DNA of 64,000 bases, taken from JBCCCJ01 sp039029315. Lineage in GTDB: Bacteria; Bacteroidota; Bacteroidia; J057. Positions 43,279 to 52,554 of the stretch are shown one piece after another. Location of the stretch: positions 62,001-126,000 of the forward strand of contig JBCCGK010000018.1 of NCBI GenBank assembly GCA_039029315.1, written 5' to 3'. A model generated the notes under the pieces. That model did not search any database, had not been told where the DNA came from, and saw nothing but the letters and a program-made list of their open reading frames with translations. The position numbers and the translations under genes were made by a program. The first letter of the stretch is position 1; every line of letters starts with the position of its first letter.

Positions 43279-43752
43279 ATGAGAAAGTCCAGAGCAAAAA
43301 ACCGGAAACCGCTACCAGATCCTCGATACAAGGATGAAATGGTGAGCATGTTTGTGAATAATCTCATGACCTCAGGGAAGAAAAGTGTAGCATATAGCAT
43401 CTTTTATGGAGCGATGGATATTATTGAGGGGCGACCAGAGGTTGAAGATCCACCTTTAGAGGTGTTCAGAAAAGCCCTGCACAACGCCATGCCTATGGTA
43501 GAAGTGAAGAGTCGAAGAGTAGGGGGGGCCACATTTCAGGTACCTACTGAAGTGAAACCAAAAAGAAGAGAAGGATTGGGAATTCGATGGCTGATTCGCT
43601 ATGCCAAAAATAGAAACGGACGATCAATGAAAGAAAAGCTTGCAAATGAATTCATTGCAGCTGCAAGAGGAGAAGGACAAGCAGTGAAGAAACGGGATGA
43701 TACACATAGAATGGCAGAAGCAAACAAGGCATTCTCACACTTCCGTTTGTAA
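43279..43752 (+). CDS. rpsG: 30S ribosomal protein S7
   Basis: 157 residues. Family motifs NNLMTSGKKSVAYSIFYGAMDIIE, VEVKSRRVGGATFQVPTEV and the basic C-terminus ANKAFSHFRL are present. It nucleates assembly of the 30S head and lies 6 bp after rpsL. Confidence 0.98.
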   Translation: MRKSRAKNRKPLPDPRYKDEMVSMFVNNLMTSGKKSVAYSIFYGAMDIIEGRPEVEDPPLEVFRKALHNAMPMVEVKSRRVGGATFQVPTEVKPKRREGLGIRWLIRYAKNRNGRSMKEKLANEFIAAARGEGQAVKKRDDTHRMAEANKAFSHFRL

Positions 43753-43867
43753 TAATCACCTATTGAACTTTACCGCCAGTAAATACTTGTCTTAATTTTT
43801 AAAGGGACCTATTTAAACTACTACTCAATTTTTGAGTGCAACAATTTTCTAAAAGACAAAACAAAAA

Positions 43868-45976
43868 ATGGCAACAATACCGTTAAAAGATACCCGGAAT
43901 ATTGGCATCATGGCTCACATTGATGCTGGTAAGACGACGACTACCGAGCGTATCCTTTACTATACCGGTATTTCTCATAAAATCGGGGAAGTACATGATG
44001 GCGCTGCCACCATGGACTTTATGGAGCAGGAACAAGAGCGAGGAATCACAATTACCTCTGCTGCTACGACTACCAGTTGGCCATATAATGGCACCAAACA
44101 TAGGATCAATATTATTGATACACCTGGTCACGTAGACTTTACAGTAGAGGTGGAACGATCATTACGGGTACTGGATGGAGCAGTAGCCGTTTTTTGTTCT
44201 GTAGGTGGGGTAGAACCACAAAGTGAGACTGTTTGGCGTCAGGCTGATAAGTATCATGTTCCCAGAATTGGCTTTGTCAACAAGATGGACCGATCTGGTG
44301 CAGATTTCTTTGAGGTTGTGCGACAGGTAGAGGATATGCTTGGTGGAAATCCCGTGCCGCTTCAGGTACCGATTGGCGCAGAAGTAGACTTCAGAGGAGT
44401 TGTAGATCTGTTGGATAAGAAAGCGATTATCTGGAATGAGAATGACATGGGCATGACCTATGAAGAAATTCCCATTCCCGCTGAATTAGAGGAGCAGGTT
44501 GAAGAGTGGAGAACCAAAATGATTGAAGCTGTAGCGGAATATGATGAAGCGCTTCTGGAGAAATATTTTGAAGATCCTGATTCTCTGACAAGAGAAGAAA
44601 TCCTAAATGGCCTTCGTGCTGCAACACTGGATATGGCAATTACGCCCATGATGTGTGGATCAGCATTTAAGAATAAAGGAGTTCAAGCCTTATTGGATGC
44701 GGTTTGTGCCTTGTTGCCATCTCCATTGGAAGTACCTGAGATTGAAGGAATCAATCCTTATACACAGGCGGCTGAAAGTCGGGTTCCTGATATAGAGGCA
44801 CCCTTCACGGCTTTGGCCTTCAAAATCATGACAGACCCTCACGTAGGGCGATTGACCTTCTTCCGAGTTTATTCTGGATCTATTTCTTCTGGCTCTCAAG
44901 TCCTGAACAATCGATCCGGGAAAAAAGAACGATTGGGAAGAATCATGCAGATGCACGCCAACAAGCGAAACCAGATTGAGAAAGTTGAGGCGGGTGATAT
45001 TGCTGCCGGGATTGGATTCAAGGATATCCGCACAGGGGATACCATCACTTCCCTGGATTCTCCCTTGAACCTGGAATCCATGACTTTCCCTGATCCTGTG
45101 ATCAAGTTGGCCGTTGAGCCCAAGACACAGAAGGACGAAAGCAAACTGTCAGTCGGATTGGCCAAACTATCTGAGGAAGACCCAACTTTCCAGACTTCTT
45201 TTAATGAAGAGACCAACCAGACAATTATTGCTGGAATGGGAGAGCTTCACCTGGAAATCATCGTGGATCGACTGCGACGGGAGTTCAAGGTTGAAGTCAA
45301 CCAAGGAAAGCCACAGGTTTCTTACCGAGAAGCGATTACCCAAAAGGTATCACACAGAGAGCTGTATAAAAAGCAGACAGGTGGTCGAGGCAAGTTTGCC
45401 GACATCAGATTTGAAATGGAGCCTTTGGCTGACAATGCTGAAGAGGTCTTTGAGTTTGTCAACGAGATCAAAGGTGGGTCAATTCCCAAGGAATTCATTC
45501 CTTCAGTGGAGAAAGGAATCAAAGGAGCCATGCGAAATGGTGTTCTATCTGGATTCCAGACAGAAGGGGTGAGAATTCGACTCTATGACGGAAGTTTCCA
45601 TCAGGTAGACTCAGACCAACTGTCCTTTGAATTGGCAGGTAGATTGGGATTCAGAAACGCAGCCCGTCAAGCCAAACCTATCCTCAAAGAACCCATTATG
45701 GCTGTAGAAGTAGTTACGCCTGAGGAATCTATGGGGAGTATCGTAGGGGATTTGAACAAGCGGCGAGGAAAAATTGACGATATGGGAGATCGTGGAAATT
45801 CGAAAGTAATCAAAGCCAGAGTTCCGTTATCAGAACTGTTTGGTTACGTAACGGATCTTCGAACGATTTCCTCGGGAAGAGCAGCTTCAACAATGCAGTT
45901 TTCTCATTTTGAAGCCACACCTTCGGGAATTCAAGAAGAAGTAATAGCAAGTATCAAAGGTCTGACTAAAGTATAG
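43868..45976 (+). CDS. fusA: translation elongation factor G
   Basis: 702 residues, GTPase driving translocation. G1 AHIDAGKTTTTERILYYTG, G3 DTPGHVDFTVEVERS, G4 NKMDRSGAD; domains II-V follow, including the domain IV tip SGFQTEGVRIRLYDGSFHQVDS. tuf is not next to it, unlike in enterobacteria, and rpsJ follows directly, which is usual for Bacteroidota. A 115-bp gap precedes it and could hold an extra promoter. Confidence 0.98.
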   Translation: MATIPLKDTRNIGIMAHIDAGKTTTTERILYYTGISHKIGEVHDGAATMDFMEQEQERGITITSAATTTSWPYNGTKHRINIIDTPGHVDFTVEVERSLRVLDGAVAVFCSVGGVEPQSETVWRQADKYHVPRIGFVNKMDRSGADFFEVVRQVEDMLGGNPVPLQVPIGAEVDFRGVVDLLDKKAIIWNENDMGMTYEEIPIPAELEEQVEEWRTKMIEAVAEYDEALLEKYFEDPDSLTREEILNGLRAATLDMAITPMMCGSAFKNKGVQALLDAVCALLPSPLEVPEIEGINPYTQAAESRVPDIEAPFTALAFKIMTDPHVGRLTFFRVYSGSISSGSQVLNNRSGKKERLGRIMQMHANKRNQIEKVEAGDIAAGIGFKDIRTGDTITSLDSPLNLESMTFPDPVIKLAVEPKTQKDESKLSVGLAKLSEEDPTFQTSFNEETNQTIIAGMGELHLEIIVDRLRREFKVEVNQGKPQVSYREAITQKVSHRELYKKQTGGRGKFADIRFEMEPLADNAEEVFEFVNEIKGGSIPKEFIPSVEKGIKGAMRNGVLSGFQTEGVRIRLYDGSFHQVDSDQLSFELAGRLGFRNAARQAKPILKEPIMAVEVVTPEESMGSIVGDLNKRRGKIDDMGDRGNSKVIKARVPLSELFGYVTDLRTISSGRAASTMQFSHFEATPSGIQEEVIASIKGLTKV

Positions 45977-46007
45977 GGTTTCCTGTACGCCAACTAACAA
46001 TAAGGCA

Positions 46008-46313
46008 ATGACCCAGAAGATCAGAATTAAGCTCAAATCGTACGATCACAACCTCGTGGACAAGTCTGCGGAAAAAATCGTGCGCACAGTAAAGTCCACT
46101 GGTGCCGTTGTAAGTGGCCCAATCCCACTCCCTACAGAGCGCTCTGTGATCACTGTCAACCGTTCTCCGCACGTCAATAAGAAGTCCAGAGAGCAATTTG
46201 AAATCAGTTCATACAAGCGTCTGATTGACATCTTCAGTTCTAGCTCCAAAACTGTAGATGTACTCATGAAATTAGAGCTCCCTTCAGGAGTAGATGTTGA
46301 AATTAAAGTGTAA
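46008..46313 (+). CDS. rpsJ: 30S ribosomal protein S10
   Basis: 101 residues. MTQKIRIKLKSYDHNLVDKSAEKIVRT, GPIPLPTERSVITVNRSPHVNKKSREQFE are diagnostic. It is part of the 30S head and of transcription antitermination with NusB, and is the first gene of the S10 block. Confidence 0.98.
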   Translation: MTQKIRIKLKSYDHNLVDKSAEKIVRTVKSTGAVVSGPIPLPTERSVITVNRSPHVNKKSREQFEISSYKRLIDIFSSSSKTVDVLMKLELPSGVDVEIKV

Positions 46314-46346
46314 AGGAGCAAGCTGTAACCCATAATCCTATCAAAG

Positions 46347-46988
46347 ATGGCAGGAATCATCGGCAAGAAAGTAGGGATGACCAGCATCTTCGATGAAAAT
46401 CGAAGAAACATTGCCTGTACCCTTATTTACGCAGAGCCAAATGTTGTTACCCAGATCAAATCAAATGAGATCCGGGAAAATGGCAAAACTGACGGGTATA
46501 GCGCAGTGCAACTGGCTTTTGGTGAGAGGAAAGAAAAAAACACCCCTAAACCCTTAAAAGGGCACTTCGATAAGGCTAGCACGACGCCAAAAAGAAAACT
46601 GGTCGAATTTAATTTCGATGACAGTGATCTGAACCTGAACCTTGGAGATCAAGTCGGTGTGGACTTGTTCGAAGAAGGAGAATTTGTCGACGTAGTCGGT
46701 ATCTCCAAAGGAAAAGGCTTTCAAGGCGTAGTCAAGCGTCATGGCTTTAGAGGAGTGGGCGGTAGAACCCACGGTCAGCATAACCGTGAGCGTGCACCAG
46801 GATCTTTGGGACCAGGTTCAACTCCCTCTCGTGTCTTCAAAGGAATGAAGATGGGAGGAAGAATGGGAACCGATCGCGTAAAGGTTCAAAACCTTCGTAT
46901 TCTCAAAGTTATCCCTGAGAAAAATCTATTGGTTATCTCCGGTTCTATTCCCGGACATAAAGGGTCTTACGTTATCATCGAAAAATAA
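46347..46988 (+). CDS. rplC: 50S ribosomal protein L3
   Basis: 213 residues. Starts MAGIIGKKVGMTSIFDE; GKGFQGVVKRHGFRGVGGRTHGQHNRERAPGSLG and the loop near the peptidyl transferase centre are intact. Its stop is 2 bp before rplD. Confidence 0.98.
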   Translation: MAGIIGKKVGMTSIFDENRRNIACTLIYAEPNVVTQIKSNEIRENGKTDGYSAVQLAFGERKEKNTPKPLKGHFDKASTTPKRKLVEFNFDDSDLNLNLGDQVGVDLFEEGEFVDVVGISKGKGFQGVVKRHGFRGVGGRTHGQHNRERAPGSLGPGSTPSRVFKGMKMGGRMGTDRVKVQNLRILKVIPEKNLLVISGSIPGHKGSYVIIEK

Positions 46989-46990
46989 AG

Positions 46991-47623
46991 ATGGAAGTAG
47001 CAATCTATAATATCGAAGGTACGGACACTGGGAGAAGAGTGAAGTTGGATGAAACCATCTTCGCTATGGAGGCTCCGAATGATCATGCCATTTATATGGA
47101 TGTCCGTCAGATTCAGGCCAATAAGAGGCAGGGAACGCATAAAGCGAAAGAAAGAGGGGAAGTTTCTGGTACAGGAAAAAAACCCTATCGCCAGAAAGGA
47201 ACAGGGAATGCGCGTGCCGGGGATCGAAAATCTCCGCTTTGGAGACATGGAGGTCGTGTGTTTGGCCCAAGACCCAGAAACTATGGGTTCAGACTGAACA
47301 AAAAAGTAAAGCGTCTGGCCAGAAGAAGTGCCTTGACCTATAAAGCAAATGAGGAAAGCATCAGGGTATTGGAAGACTTCAATTTTGATGCACCCAAGAC
47401 CAAAGCATTCAGAAATATCCTGGATAGCCTGGAATTAGGTGGCAAGAAAGTTCTCTTCGTTCTTCCTGGAGATAATGACAATGTCTATCTCTCTAGTAGA
47501 AACCTTCCAAAAACCAATGTGATCCAGGCAGATAACCTCAATACCTACGATATTCTCAATGCAGATATGCTGGTATTGACAGAGGAAGCGGTAGGGGTGA
47601 TCAATGAACGAATGACCAACTAA
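46991..47623 (+). CDS. rplD: 50S ribosomal protein L4
   Basis: 210 residues. Family pattern VRQIQANKRQGTHKAKERGEVSGTGKKPYRQKGTGNARAGDRKSP (exit-tunnel loop) is present. In E. coli L4 also represses its operon; no L4 leader is recognisable here. Confidence 0.98.
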   Translation: MEVAIYNIEGTDTGRRVKLDETIFAMEAPNDHAIYMDVRQIQANKRQGTHKAKERGEVSGTGKKPYRQKGTGNARAGDRKSPLWRHGGRVFGPRPRNYGFRLNKKVKRLARRSALTYKANEESIRVLEDFNFDAPKTKAFRNILDSLELGGKKVLFVLPGDNDNVYLSSRNLPKTNVIQADNLNTYDILNADMLVLTEEAVGVINERMTN

Positions 47624-47627
47624 GGGT

Positions 47628-47921
47628 ATGATTGTACTAAAACGACCTATCATCACCGAGAAAACAGCCGACTATACTGAAAAAGGGCTGAACAAATATG
47701 CCTTTGAGGTGAACATGAAAGCCACCAAAGAGCAGATCCGACGTGAAATAGAGAGAGTATATGAGGTAGAGGTTGAGGATGTCAATACGATGATTGTTAG
47801 AGGCAAAAGTCGTTCCAGATACACCAAAAGAGGTGTTATCAAAGGAAAGTCTCCCAACTATAAGAAGGCCATCGTGACTTTAGTGGAAGAGGATGAAATC
47901 GATTTTTACAAACACATTTAA
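47628..47921 (+). CDS. rplW: 50S ribosomal protein L23
   Basis: 97 residues. LKRPIITEKTADYTEKGLNKYAFEVNMKATKEQI and VEDVNTMIVRGKSRSRYTKRG match. It forms part of the chaperone/SRP docking site at the tunnel exit. Confidence 0.97.
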   Translation: MIVLKRPIITEKTADYTEKGLNKYAFEVNMKATKEQIRREIERVYEVEVEDVNTMIVRGKSRSRYTKRGVIKGKSPNYKKAIVTLVEEDEIDFYKHI

Positions 47922-47936
47922 AGGAGTTGACTAGCT

Positions 47937-48770
47937 ATGGGAATTAGAAAACTGAAACCCGTTACACCAGGCTCCAGACAGCGTTCGGTTTCTGATTTTG
48001 CTGAAATTACAAAATCCAGGCCCGAAAAAAGTCTAACAAGCCCGTTGAAGAGCTTTGGCGGACGAAATCGATCTGGCCGGACGACCATGCGTCATCGTGG
48101 TGGTGGGCATAAGAAGCGATACAGAATCGTAGACTTCAAACGGGAAAAATTCAATATTCCCGCTACTGTCAAGGCCATTGAGTATGATCCCAATCGCTCT
48201 GCGAGAATCGCTTTGGTCTTCTATGCAGATGGAGAAAAAAGATACATCCTCGCACCAGATAAAATAGAAATTGGGCAGAAAATCGTCTCTGGAGAGACTG
48301 CTGAACCAAAAGTGGGGAACGCAATGCACCTGAAAAATATTCCGCTTGGTACCTTTGTACACAATGTGGAATTGCATCCAGGACAAGGAGGTGTCATGGC
48401 GAGAAGTGCAGGTTCTTATGCACAATTGACAGCAAAAGAAGGGAAGTATGCCGTGTTGCGCTTGCCATCAGGAGAAACGAGAATGGTGCTGTCTAAATGT
48501 ATGGCAACCATTGGAATTGTAGGGAATTCCTCTCACCAGAATATTGACCTTGGAAAAGCGGGACGGAACAGATGGTTGGGAAAACGACCACACACACGAG
48601 GGGTAGCCATGAACCCGGTCGATCACCCAATGGGTGGTGGAGAAGGAAGAGCTTCTGGAGGACATCCTCGTAACAGAAACGGACTTCCAGCCAAGGGATT
48701 CAAAACCCGAAACAAGAAAAAAGCATCCAATAGCTTGATTATCAGTCGCAAGAAGAAGAAAAGGAAATAA
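47937..48770 (+). CDS. rplB: 50S ribosomal protein L2
   Basis: 277 residues. Conserved SFGGRNRSGRTTMRHRGGGHKKRYRIVDFKR, and the peptidyl-transferase-proximal His region GVAMNPVDHPMGGGEGRASGGHPRN, are intact; the C-terminus is very basic. Confidence 0.98.
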   Translation: MGIRKLKPVTPGSRQRSVSDFAEITKSRPEKSLTSPLKSFGGRNRSGRTTMRHRGGGHKKRYRIVDFKREKFNIPATVKAIEYDPNRSARIALVFYADGEKRYILAPDKIEIGQKIVSGETAEPKVGNAMHLKNIPLGTFVHNVELHPGQGGVMARSAGSYAQLTAKEGKYAVLRLPSGETRMVLSKCMATIGIVGNSSHQNIDLGKAGRNRWLGKRPHTRGVAMNPVDHPMGGGEGRASGGHPRNRNGLPAKGFKTRNKKKASNSLIISRKKKKRK

Positions 48771-48775
48771 TTGTT

Positions 48776-49054
48776 ATGGCCAGATCTCTGAAAAAAGGAC
48801 CATTTATTGATCCAAAGCTAGAGCGGAAGGTTCTTCGAATGAATGAAGCCGGGAACCGTCGACTCATCAAAACCTGGGCCAGACGATCTATGATCTCTCC
48901 AGATTTTGTTGGCCACACCATCGCTGTACACAATGGGAATAAATTCATTCCGGTATTTGTGACAGAGAACATGGTAGGGCATAAGTTGGGAGAATTTGCT
49001 CCAACCCGAAACTTCCGTGGACACGCAGGTAGTAAAAAAGATAAAAGGAGATAG
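48776..49054 (+). CDS. rpsS: 30S ribosomal protein S19
   Basis: 92 residues. MARSLKKGPFIDPKL, KTWARRSMISPDFVGHTIAVHNG and GHKLGEFAPTRNFRGHAG are diagnostic. Located 5 bp after rplB. Confidence 0.98.
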   Translation: MARSLKKGPFIDPKLERKVLRMNEAGNRRLIKTWARRSMISPDFVGHTIAVHNGNKFIPVFVTENMVGHKLGEFAPTRNFRGHAGSKKDKRR

Positions 49055-49058
49055 TATC

Positions 49059-49532
49059 ATGGCAGAATCCACTAAAATGACTCGTAAAGAGAAAATAGCA
49101 GCAGGGATTCCTAAACCTCCCAAACGCAAGACTGCCTATGCCAATGCGCTCAAGGCAGAAAAAGAGGATGTAACAAAAGTTACATTGCGGAACTTCCGTT
49201 CAGCTCCTCGAAAAATGCGCCTGATCATTGATCAGATTAGAGGGATGGAGGTCTTTGATGCAATGAATACCCTGAAGTTCACCAATCGTGCAGCAGCACC
49301 AGCCGTGATGCGATTGCTTCAGTCAGGAATCACAAGTTTTGAAGAAAAAAATGAAGGAGAACGAGTAGATGTGGGAACACATTATATCTCTGAAGCCTTT
49401 GTAGATAGTGCCAGAATGCTCAAGAGACTTCGACCTGCACCACAGGGAAGAGCACACTTGATCAGGAAACGATACTGTCATGTTACGTTGGTGATCGATG
49501 AGATCCCCGACTTTGAAGAAGACGAATCATAA
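49059..49532 (+). CDS. rplV: 50S ribosomal protein L22
   Basis: 157 residues from ATG 49059, 4 bp after rpsS; an earlier in-frame ATG inside rpsS is not used. An N-terminal extension of about 40 residues (ESTKMTRKEKIAAGIPKPPKRKTAYANALK) precedes the normal L22 fold (NFRSAPRKMRLIIDQIRGMEV, GRAHLIRKRYCHVTLVIDE). Such extensions occur in Bacteroidota. Confidence 0.96.
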   Translation: MAESTKMTRKEKIAAGIPKPPKRKTAYANALKAEKEDVTKVTLRNFRSAPRKMRLIIDQIRGMEVFDAMNTLKFTNRAAAPAVMRLLQSGITSFEEKNEGERVDVGTHYISEAFVDSARMLKRLRPAPQGRAHLIRKRYCHVTLVIDEIPDFEEDES

Positions 49533-49550
49533 ACCAAAAAGATTAGGAAA

Positions 49551-50240
49551 TTGGGACAGAAGACTCATCCAATTGGACTTAGACTCGGCATCATCAAAGG
49601 TTGGGAATCCAACTGGTATGGTGGAAAGGATTTCTCAGATAAACTGATCGAAGATGAGAAGATCCGAGCCTATCTGAAAGCGCGTATTCCTCGTGGCGGT
49701 ATTTCAAAAATTGTCATCGAGAGAACCCTCAGAAAGATTACCATTACCATTCATACATCTCGACCTGGGATTGTGATTGGGAAAGGAGGAAAAGAAGTGG
49801 ACAAACTTCGGGAAGAGATCAAAAAGGTCACTGGAAAAGATGTTCAAATCAACATCTTTGAGATCAAGCGACCTGAACTCGATGCCACCCTGGTTGCCCA
49901 ACAAATTGCGCAACAACTAGAAGGAAGGGTGTCTTTCCGGCGAGCCATGAAATCTTCACTTGCATCGACCATGAGAGCTGGTGCTGAGGGATGTAAGATT
50001 ATGTGTTCAGGTAGACTCGGTGGAGCAGAAATGGCAAGAACAGAGCAGTACAAGCAAGGACGAATTCCTCTGCAAACTCTCCGAGCGGACATTGATTATG
50101 CCTTGGTTGAATCTCATACCATCTATGGAGTGATCGGTGTCAAAGTCTGGATATTCAAAAAAGAAATCTTTGGTAAAGTTGATCTTTCTCCAAATACGCA
50201 ATCAGACAGAAAGCGAGGAGGAAAGAAAAGAAGAAGATAA
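49551..50240 (+). CDS. rpsC: 30S ribosomal protein S3
   Basis: 229 residues, starting at TTG (MGQKTHPIGLRLGI). No ATG fits the family N-terminus, so TTG is the real start. KH domain VIGKGGKEVDKLREEI (GxxG) and the SCGRLGGAEMART-type core are present. Located 18 bp after rplV. Confidence 0.97.
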   Translation: MGQKTHPIGLRLGIIKGWESNWYGGKDFSDKLIEDEKIRAYLKARIPRGGISKIVIERTLRKITITIHTSRPGIVIGKGGKEVDKLREEIKKVTGKDVQINIFEIKRPELDATLVAQQIAQQLEGRVSFRRAMKSSLASTMRAGAEGCKIMCSGRLGGAEMARTEQYKQGRIPLQTLRADIDYALVESHTIYGVIGVKVWIFKKEIFGKVDLSPNTQSDRKRGGKKRRR

Positions 50241-50252
50241 TAGCGTACCATC

Positions 50253-50675
50253 ATGTTACAGCCAAAAAAAGTAAGAAGAAGAAAAGTCCAGAAAGGGCGG
50301 ATGAAGGGAAATGCCGGGAGAGGTGCTGAAATAGCATTTGGTTCTTATGGACTAAAATCTTTGGAAAGCCACTTTATTACCTCTCGTCAGATTGAGGCCT
50401 GTAGGGTTACAATCTCCCGAGCAATGAAGCGGGAAGGGAATATGTGGATTCGAATTTTTCCTGACAAACCGATCACCAAAAAACCCGCTGAGGTACGAAT
50501 GGGGAAAGGGAAAGGAAATCCAGAATATTGGGCGGCTGTTGTAACACCAGGTCGGATTCTCTTTGAATTGGATGGTGTGCCTGAAAGTGTTGCAAGAGAA
50601 GCCTTGCGATTGGCTGCAAACAAGCTGCCCATCAAGACCAAATTTGTTATCAGAAGAGACCTGTTAGAAATATAA
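50253..50675 (+). CDS. rplP: 50S ribosomal protein L16
   Basis: 140 residues. MLQPKKVRRRKVQKGRMKGNAGRG, IEACRVTISRAMKREGNMWIRIFPDKPITKKPAEVRMGKGKG match; the motif is the site of Arg hydroxylation in some bacteria. Confidence 0.98.
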   Translation: MLQPKKVRRRKVQKGRMKGNAGRGAEIAFGSYGLKSLESHFITSRQIEACRVTISRAMKREGNMWIRIFPDKPITKKPAEVRMGKGKGNPEYWAAVVTPGRILFELDGVPESVAREALRLAANKLPIKTKFVIRRDLLEI

Positions 50676-50679
50676 TAGT

Positions 50680-50886
50680 ATGAAGGCTCAGGAAATTAGA
50701 GATCTCAGTCTACAGGAAGTAAAGGCCCGACTGAAGGAAGAACAAGATGTACTCCTTCGTCTTCGCCTCAACCATGCTGTCTCCTCCATCGAGAACCCTT
50801 CAGAAATTCGGGAATCACGGAGAACCATCGCCAGATTGAAAACCATTTTGAAGGAACGTGAGTTGGCACAACAAAAAAGCGAATAA
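50680..50886 (+). CDS. rpmC: 50S ribosomal protein L29
   Basis: 68 residues, all helical. MKAQEIRDLSLQEVKARLKEEQDVLLRLRLNHAVSSIENPSEIRESRRTIARLKTI is the L29 pattern. Located 4 bp after rplP. Confidence 0.97.
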   Translation: MKAQEIRDLSLQEVKARLKEEQDVLLRLRLNHAVSSIENPSEIRESRRTIARLKTILKERELAQQKSE

Positions 50887-50892
50887 GCAATT

Positions 50893-51159
50893 ATGAGCGA
50901 AGCTATTACAAGAAATTTGCGCAAAGTCCGTATCGGCAAAGTCATCAGCGATAAGATGGAAAAATCTATTGTTGTGTCTGTAGAGCGAAGAGTAAAGCAC
51001 CCTATTTATGGGAAGTTTGTGAAAAAAACCTCTACGTTTCTGGCACATGATGAGAACAATGAGTGCGGAATCGGAGACACTGTACGGATAATGGAAACCC
51101 GGCCAATGAGCAAAAGAAAGCGTTGGCGCATGGTGGAAATCATTGAAAGAGCAAAATAG
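50893..51159 (+). CDS. rpsQ: 30S ribosomal protein S17
   Basis: 88 residues, OB fold. RNLRKVRIGKVISDKMEKSIVVSVERRVKHPIYGKFVKKTS and GDTVRIMETRPMSKRKRWRMVEI match. An 83-bp gap with a hairpin follows, the longest inside this block. Confidence 0.98.
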   Translation: MSEAITRNLRKVRIGKVISDKMEKSIVVSVERRVKHPIYGKFVKKTSTFLAHDENNECGIGDTVRIMETRPMSKRKRWRMVEIIERAK

Positions 51160-51161
51160 TC

Positions 51162-51204
51162 GGTCTTTGTTTCATATATGTTCATTTTGAAACAGACACA
51201 GACC
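51162..51204. promoter_or_regulatory. hairpin between rpsQ and rplN
   Basis: GGTCTTTGTTTCA (51162-51174) can pair with TGAAACAGACACAGACC (51188-51204), with bulges, in the otherwise tightly packed cluster. There is no T-run, so a protein-binding or processing site is more likely than a terminator. Confidence 0.4.
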
Positions 51205-51242
51205 TCTAACACAGATAGACTTCTAAATTAGATAGATACGTC

Positions 51243-51611
51243 ATGATTCAACAGGAGAGCAGATTGAGAGTTGCAGACAATAGCGGAGCCAAAGAAATTC
51301 TTTGTATCCGGGTATTGGGCGGTACTCGCAGAAGATATGCCAGGATAGGCGATCAAATTGTTGCAACGGTAAAGTCCGCTGATCCCAGTTCCAATGTCAA
51401 AAAAGGTGATATTGTGAAGGCGGTAGTGGTTCGAACTCGTAAAGAACGCCGCCGGAAAGATGGGTCCTACATTCGGTTCGATGACAATGCGGCAGTATTA
51501 CTTGCCATTGATGGCGGACCAAGAGGAACCAGGATATTTGGACCAGTGGCCAGAGAGTTACGCGACAAAGGGTATATGCGAATTGTTTCATTAGCCCCTG
51601 AAGTTCTCTAA
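51243..51611 (+). CDS. rplN: 50S ribosomal protein L14
   Basis: 122 residues, start MIQQESRLRVADNSGAKE; KAVVVRTRKERRRKDGSYIRFDDNAAVLL and FGPVARELRDKGYMRIVSLAPEVL are diagnostic. Full length. Confidence 0.98.
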   Translation: MIQQESRLRVADNSGAKEILCIRVLGGTRRRYARIGDQIVATVKSADPSSNVKKGDIVKAVVVRTRKERRRKDGSYIRFDDNAAVLLAIDGGPRGTRIFGPVARELRDKGYMRIVSLAPEVL

Positions 51612-51639
51612 TTGAGCATTTTATTCGATTCAAACTTCC

Positions 51640-51969
51640 ATGGCAAATTCAAAACTTCATATCAAAAAAGATGACATCGTTCAGGTGCTCTGTGGTTCAG
51701 ACAGAGGCAGACAAGGACGTGTCCTCAAAATGCTTCCAGCAGAAAATAAAGCCATCGTTGAAGGGGTCAAAATCGTGAGAAAAGCAACGCGACCCTCACA
51801 GCAAAACCCCAATGGTGGAATCATTGAACAGGAAGCTCCCATACATATCTCTAATCTGATGTTGGTAGATCCAGGGTCCAAAAAACCAACCCGAATTGGT
51901 CGCCAGCGAAATGAAAATGGGAGAGGATGGGTGCGATATTCAAAAAAGAGCGGCGATATCATAAAGTAA
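51640..51969 (+). CDS. rplX: 50S ribosomal protein L24
   Basis: 109 residues. KOW motif VLCGSDRGRQGRVLKMLPAENKAIVEG followed by EAPIHISNLMLVDP is the L24 pattern. Confidence 0.97.
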   Translation: MANSKLHIKKDDIVQVLCGSDRGRQGRVLKMLPAENKAIVEGVKIVRKATRPSQQNPNGGIIEQEAPIHISNLMLVDPGSKKPTRIGRQRNENGRGWVRYSKKSGDIIK

Positions 51970-51979
51970 ATCCAGAGTT

Positions 51980-52549
51980 ATGGCGCAAGAACCAAGACTA
52001 CTGACAGTATATAAAGAGACCATCGTTCCTGCATTGAATGAAAAATTTCAATACACTTCTATCATGCAGGTTCCTAAGCTGGACAAGATTGTGCTGAATA
52101 GAGGGGTCGGCGATGCAGTCGGAGATAAAAAACTGATTGACTCAGCGGTAGAAGAATTTGCCCTTATTTCAGGACAAAGACCTGTCGTAACATATTCCAA
52201 AAAGAGTATCTCTAACTTCAAATTGAGAGCGGGGATGCCGATTGGATGCAAGGTTACCCTCAGAAGGGTAAAGATGTATGAGTTTTTGGATCGATTTATC
52301 AATGTGGCACTACCCAGGGTAAGGGACTTTCGAGGAATTCCTTCTAAAGGATTCGATGGAAGAGGAAACTTTACAATGGGCGTGAAAGAACAGATCATCT
52401 TTCCAGAAATCAATGTTGACAAAATTAGTCGGATCTCTGGATTGGATGTGACATTCGTTACCTCAGCCAGAACTGACGAAGAAGCATTTGAATTGCTGAA
52501 GCTCTTCAAAATGCCATTTCAGGGGATCAAACAAGGAAACCAAGTATAA
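51980..52549 (+). CDS. rplE: 50S ribosomal protein L5
   Basis: 189 residues. VPKLDKIVLNRGVGDAV, RPVVTYSKKSISNFKLRAGMPIGCKVTLR and RDFRGIPSKGFDGRGNFTMGVKEQIIFPEI are diagnostic. It contacts 5S rRNA. Confidence 0.98.
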   Translation: MAQEPRLLTVYKETIVPALNEKFQYTSIMQVPKLDKIVLNRGVGDAVGDKKLIDSAVEEFALISGQRPVVTYSKKSISNFKLRAGMPIGCKVTLRRVKMYEFLDRFINVALPRVRDFRGIPSKGFDGRGNFTMGVKEQIIFPEINVDKISRISGLDVTFVTSARTDEEAFELLKLFKMPFQGIKQGNQV

Positions 52550-52554
52550 AAATT

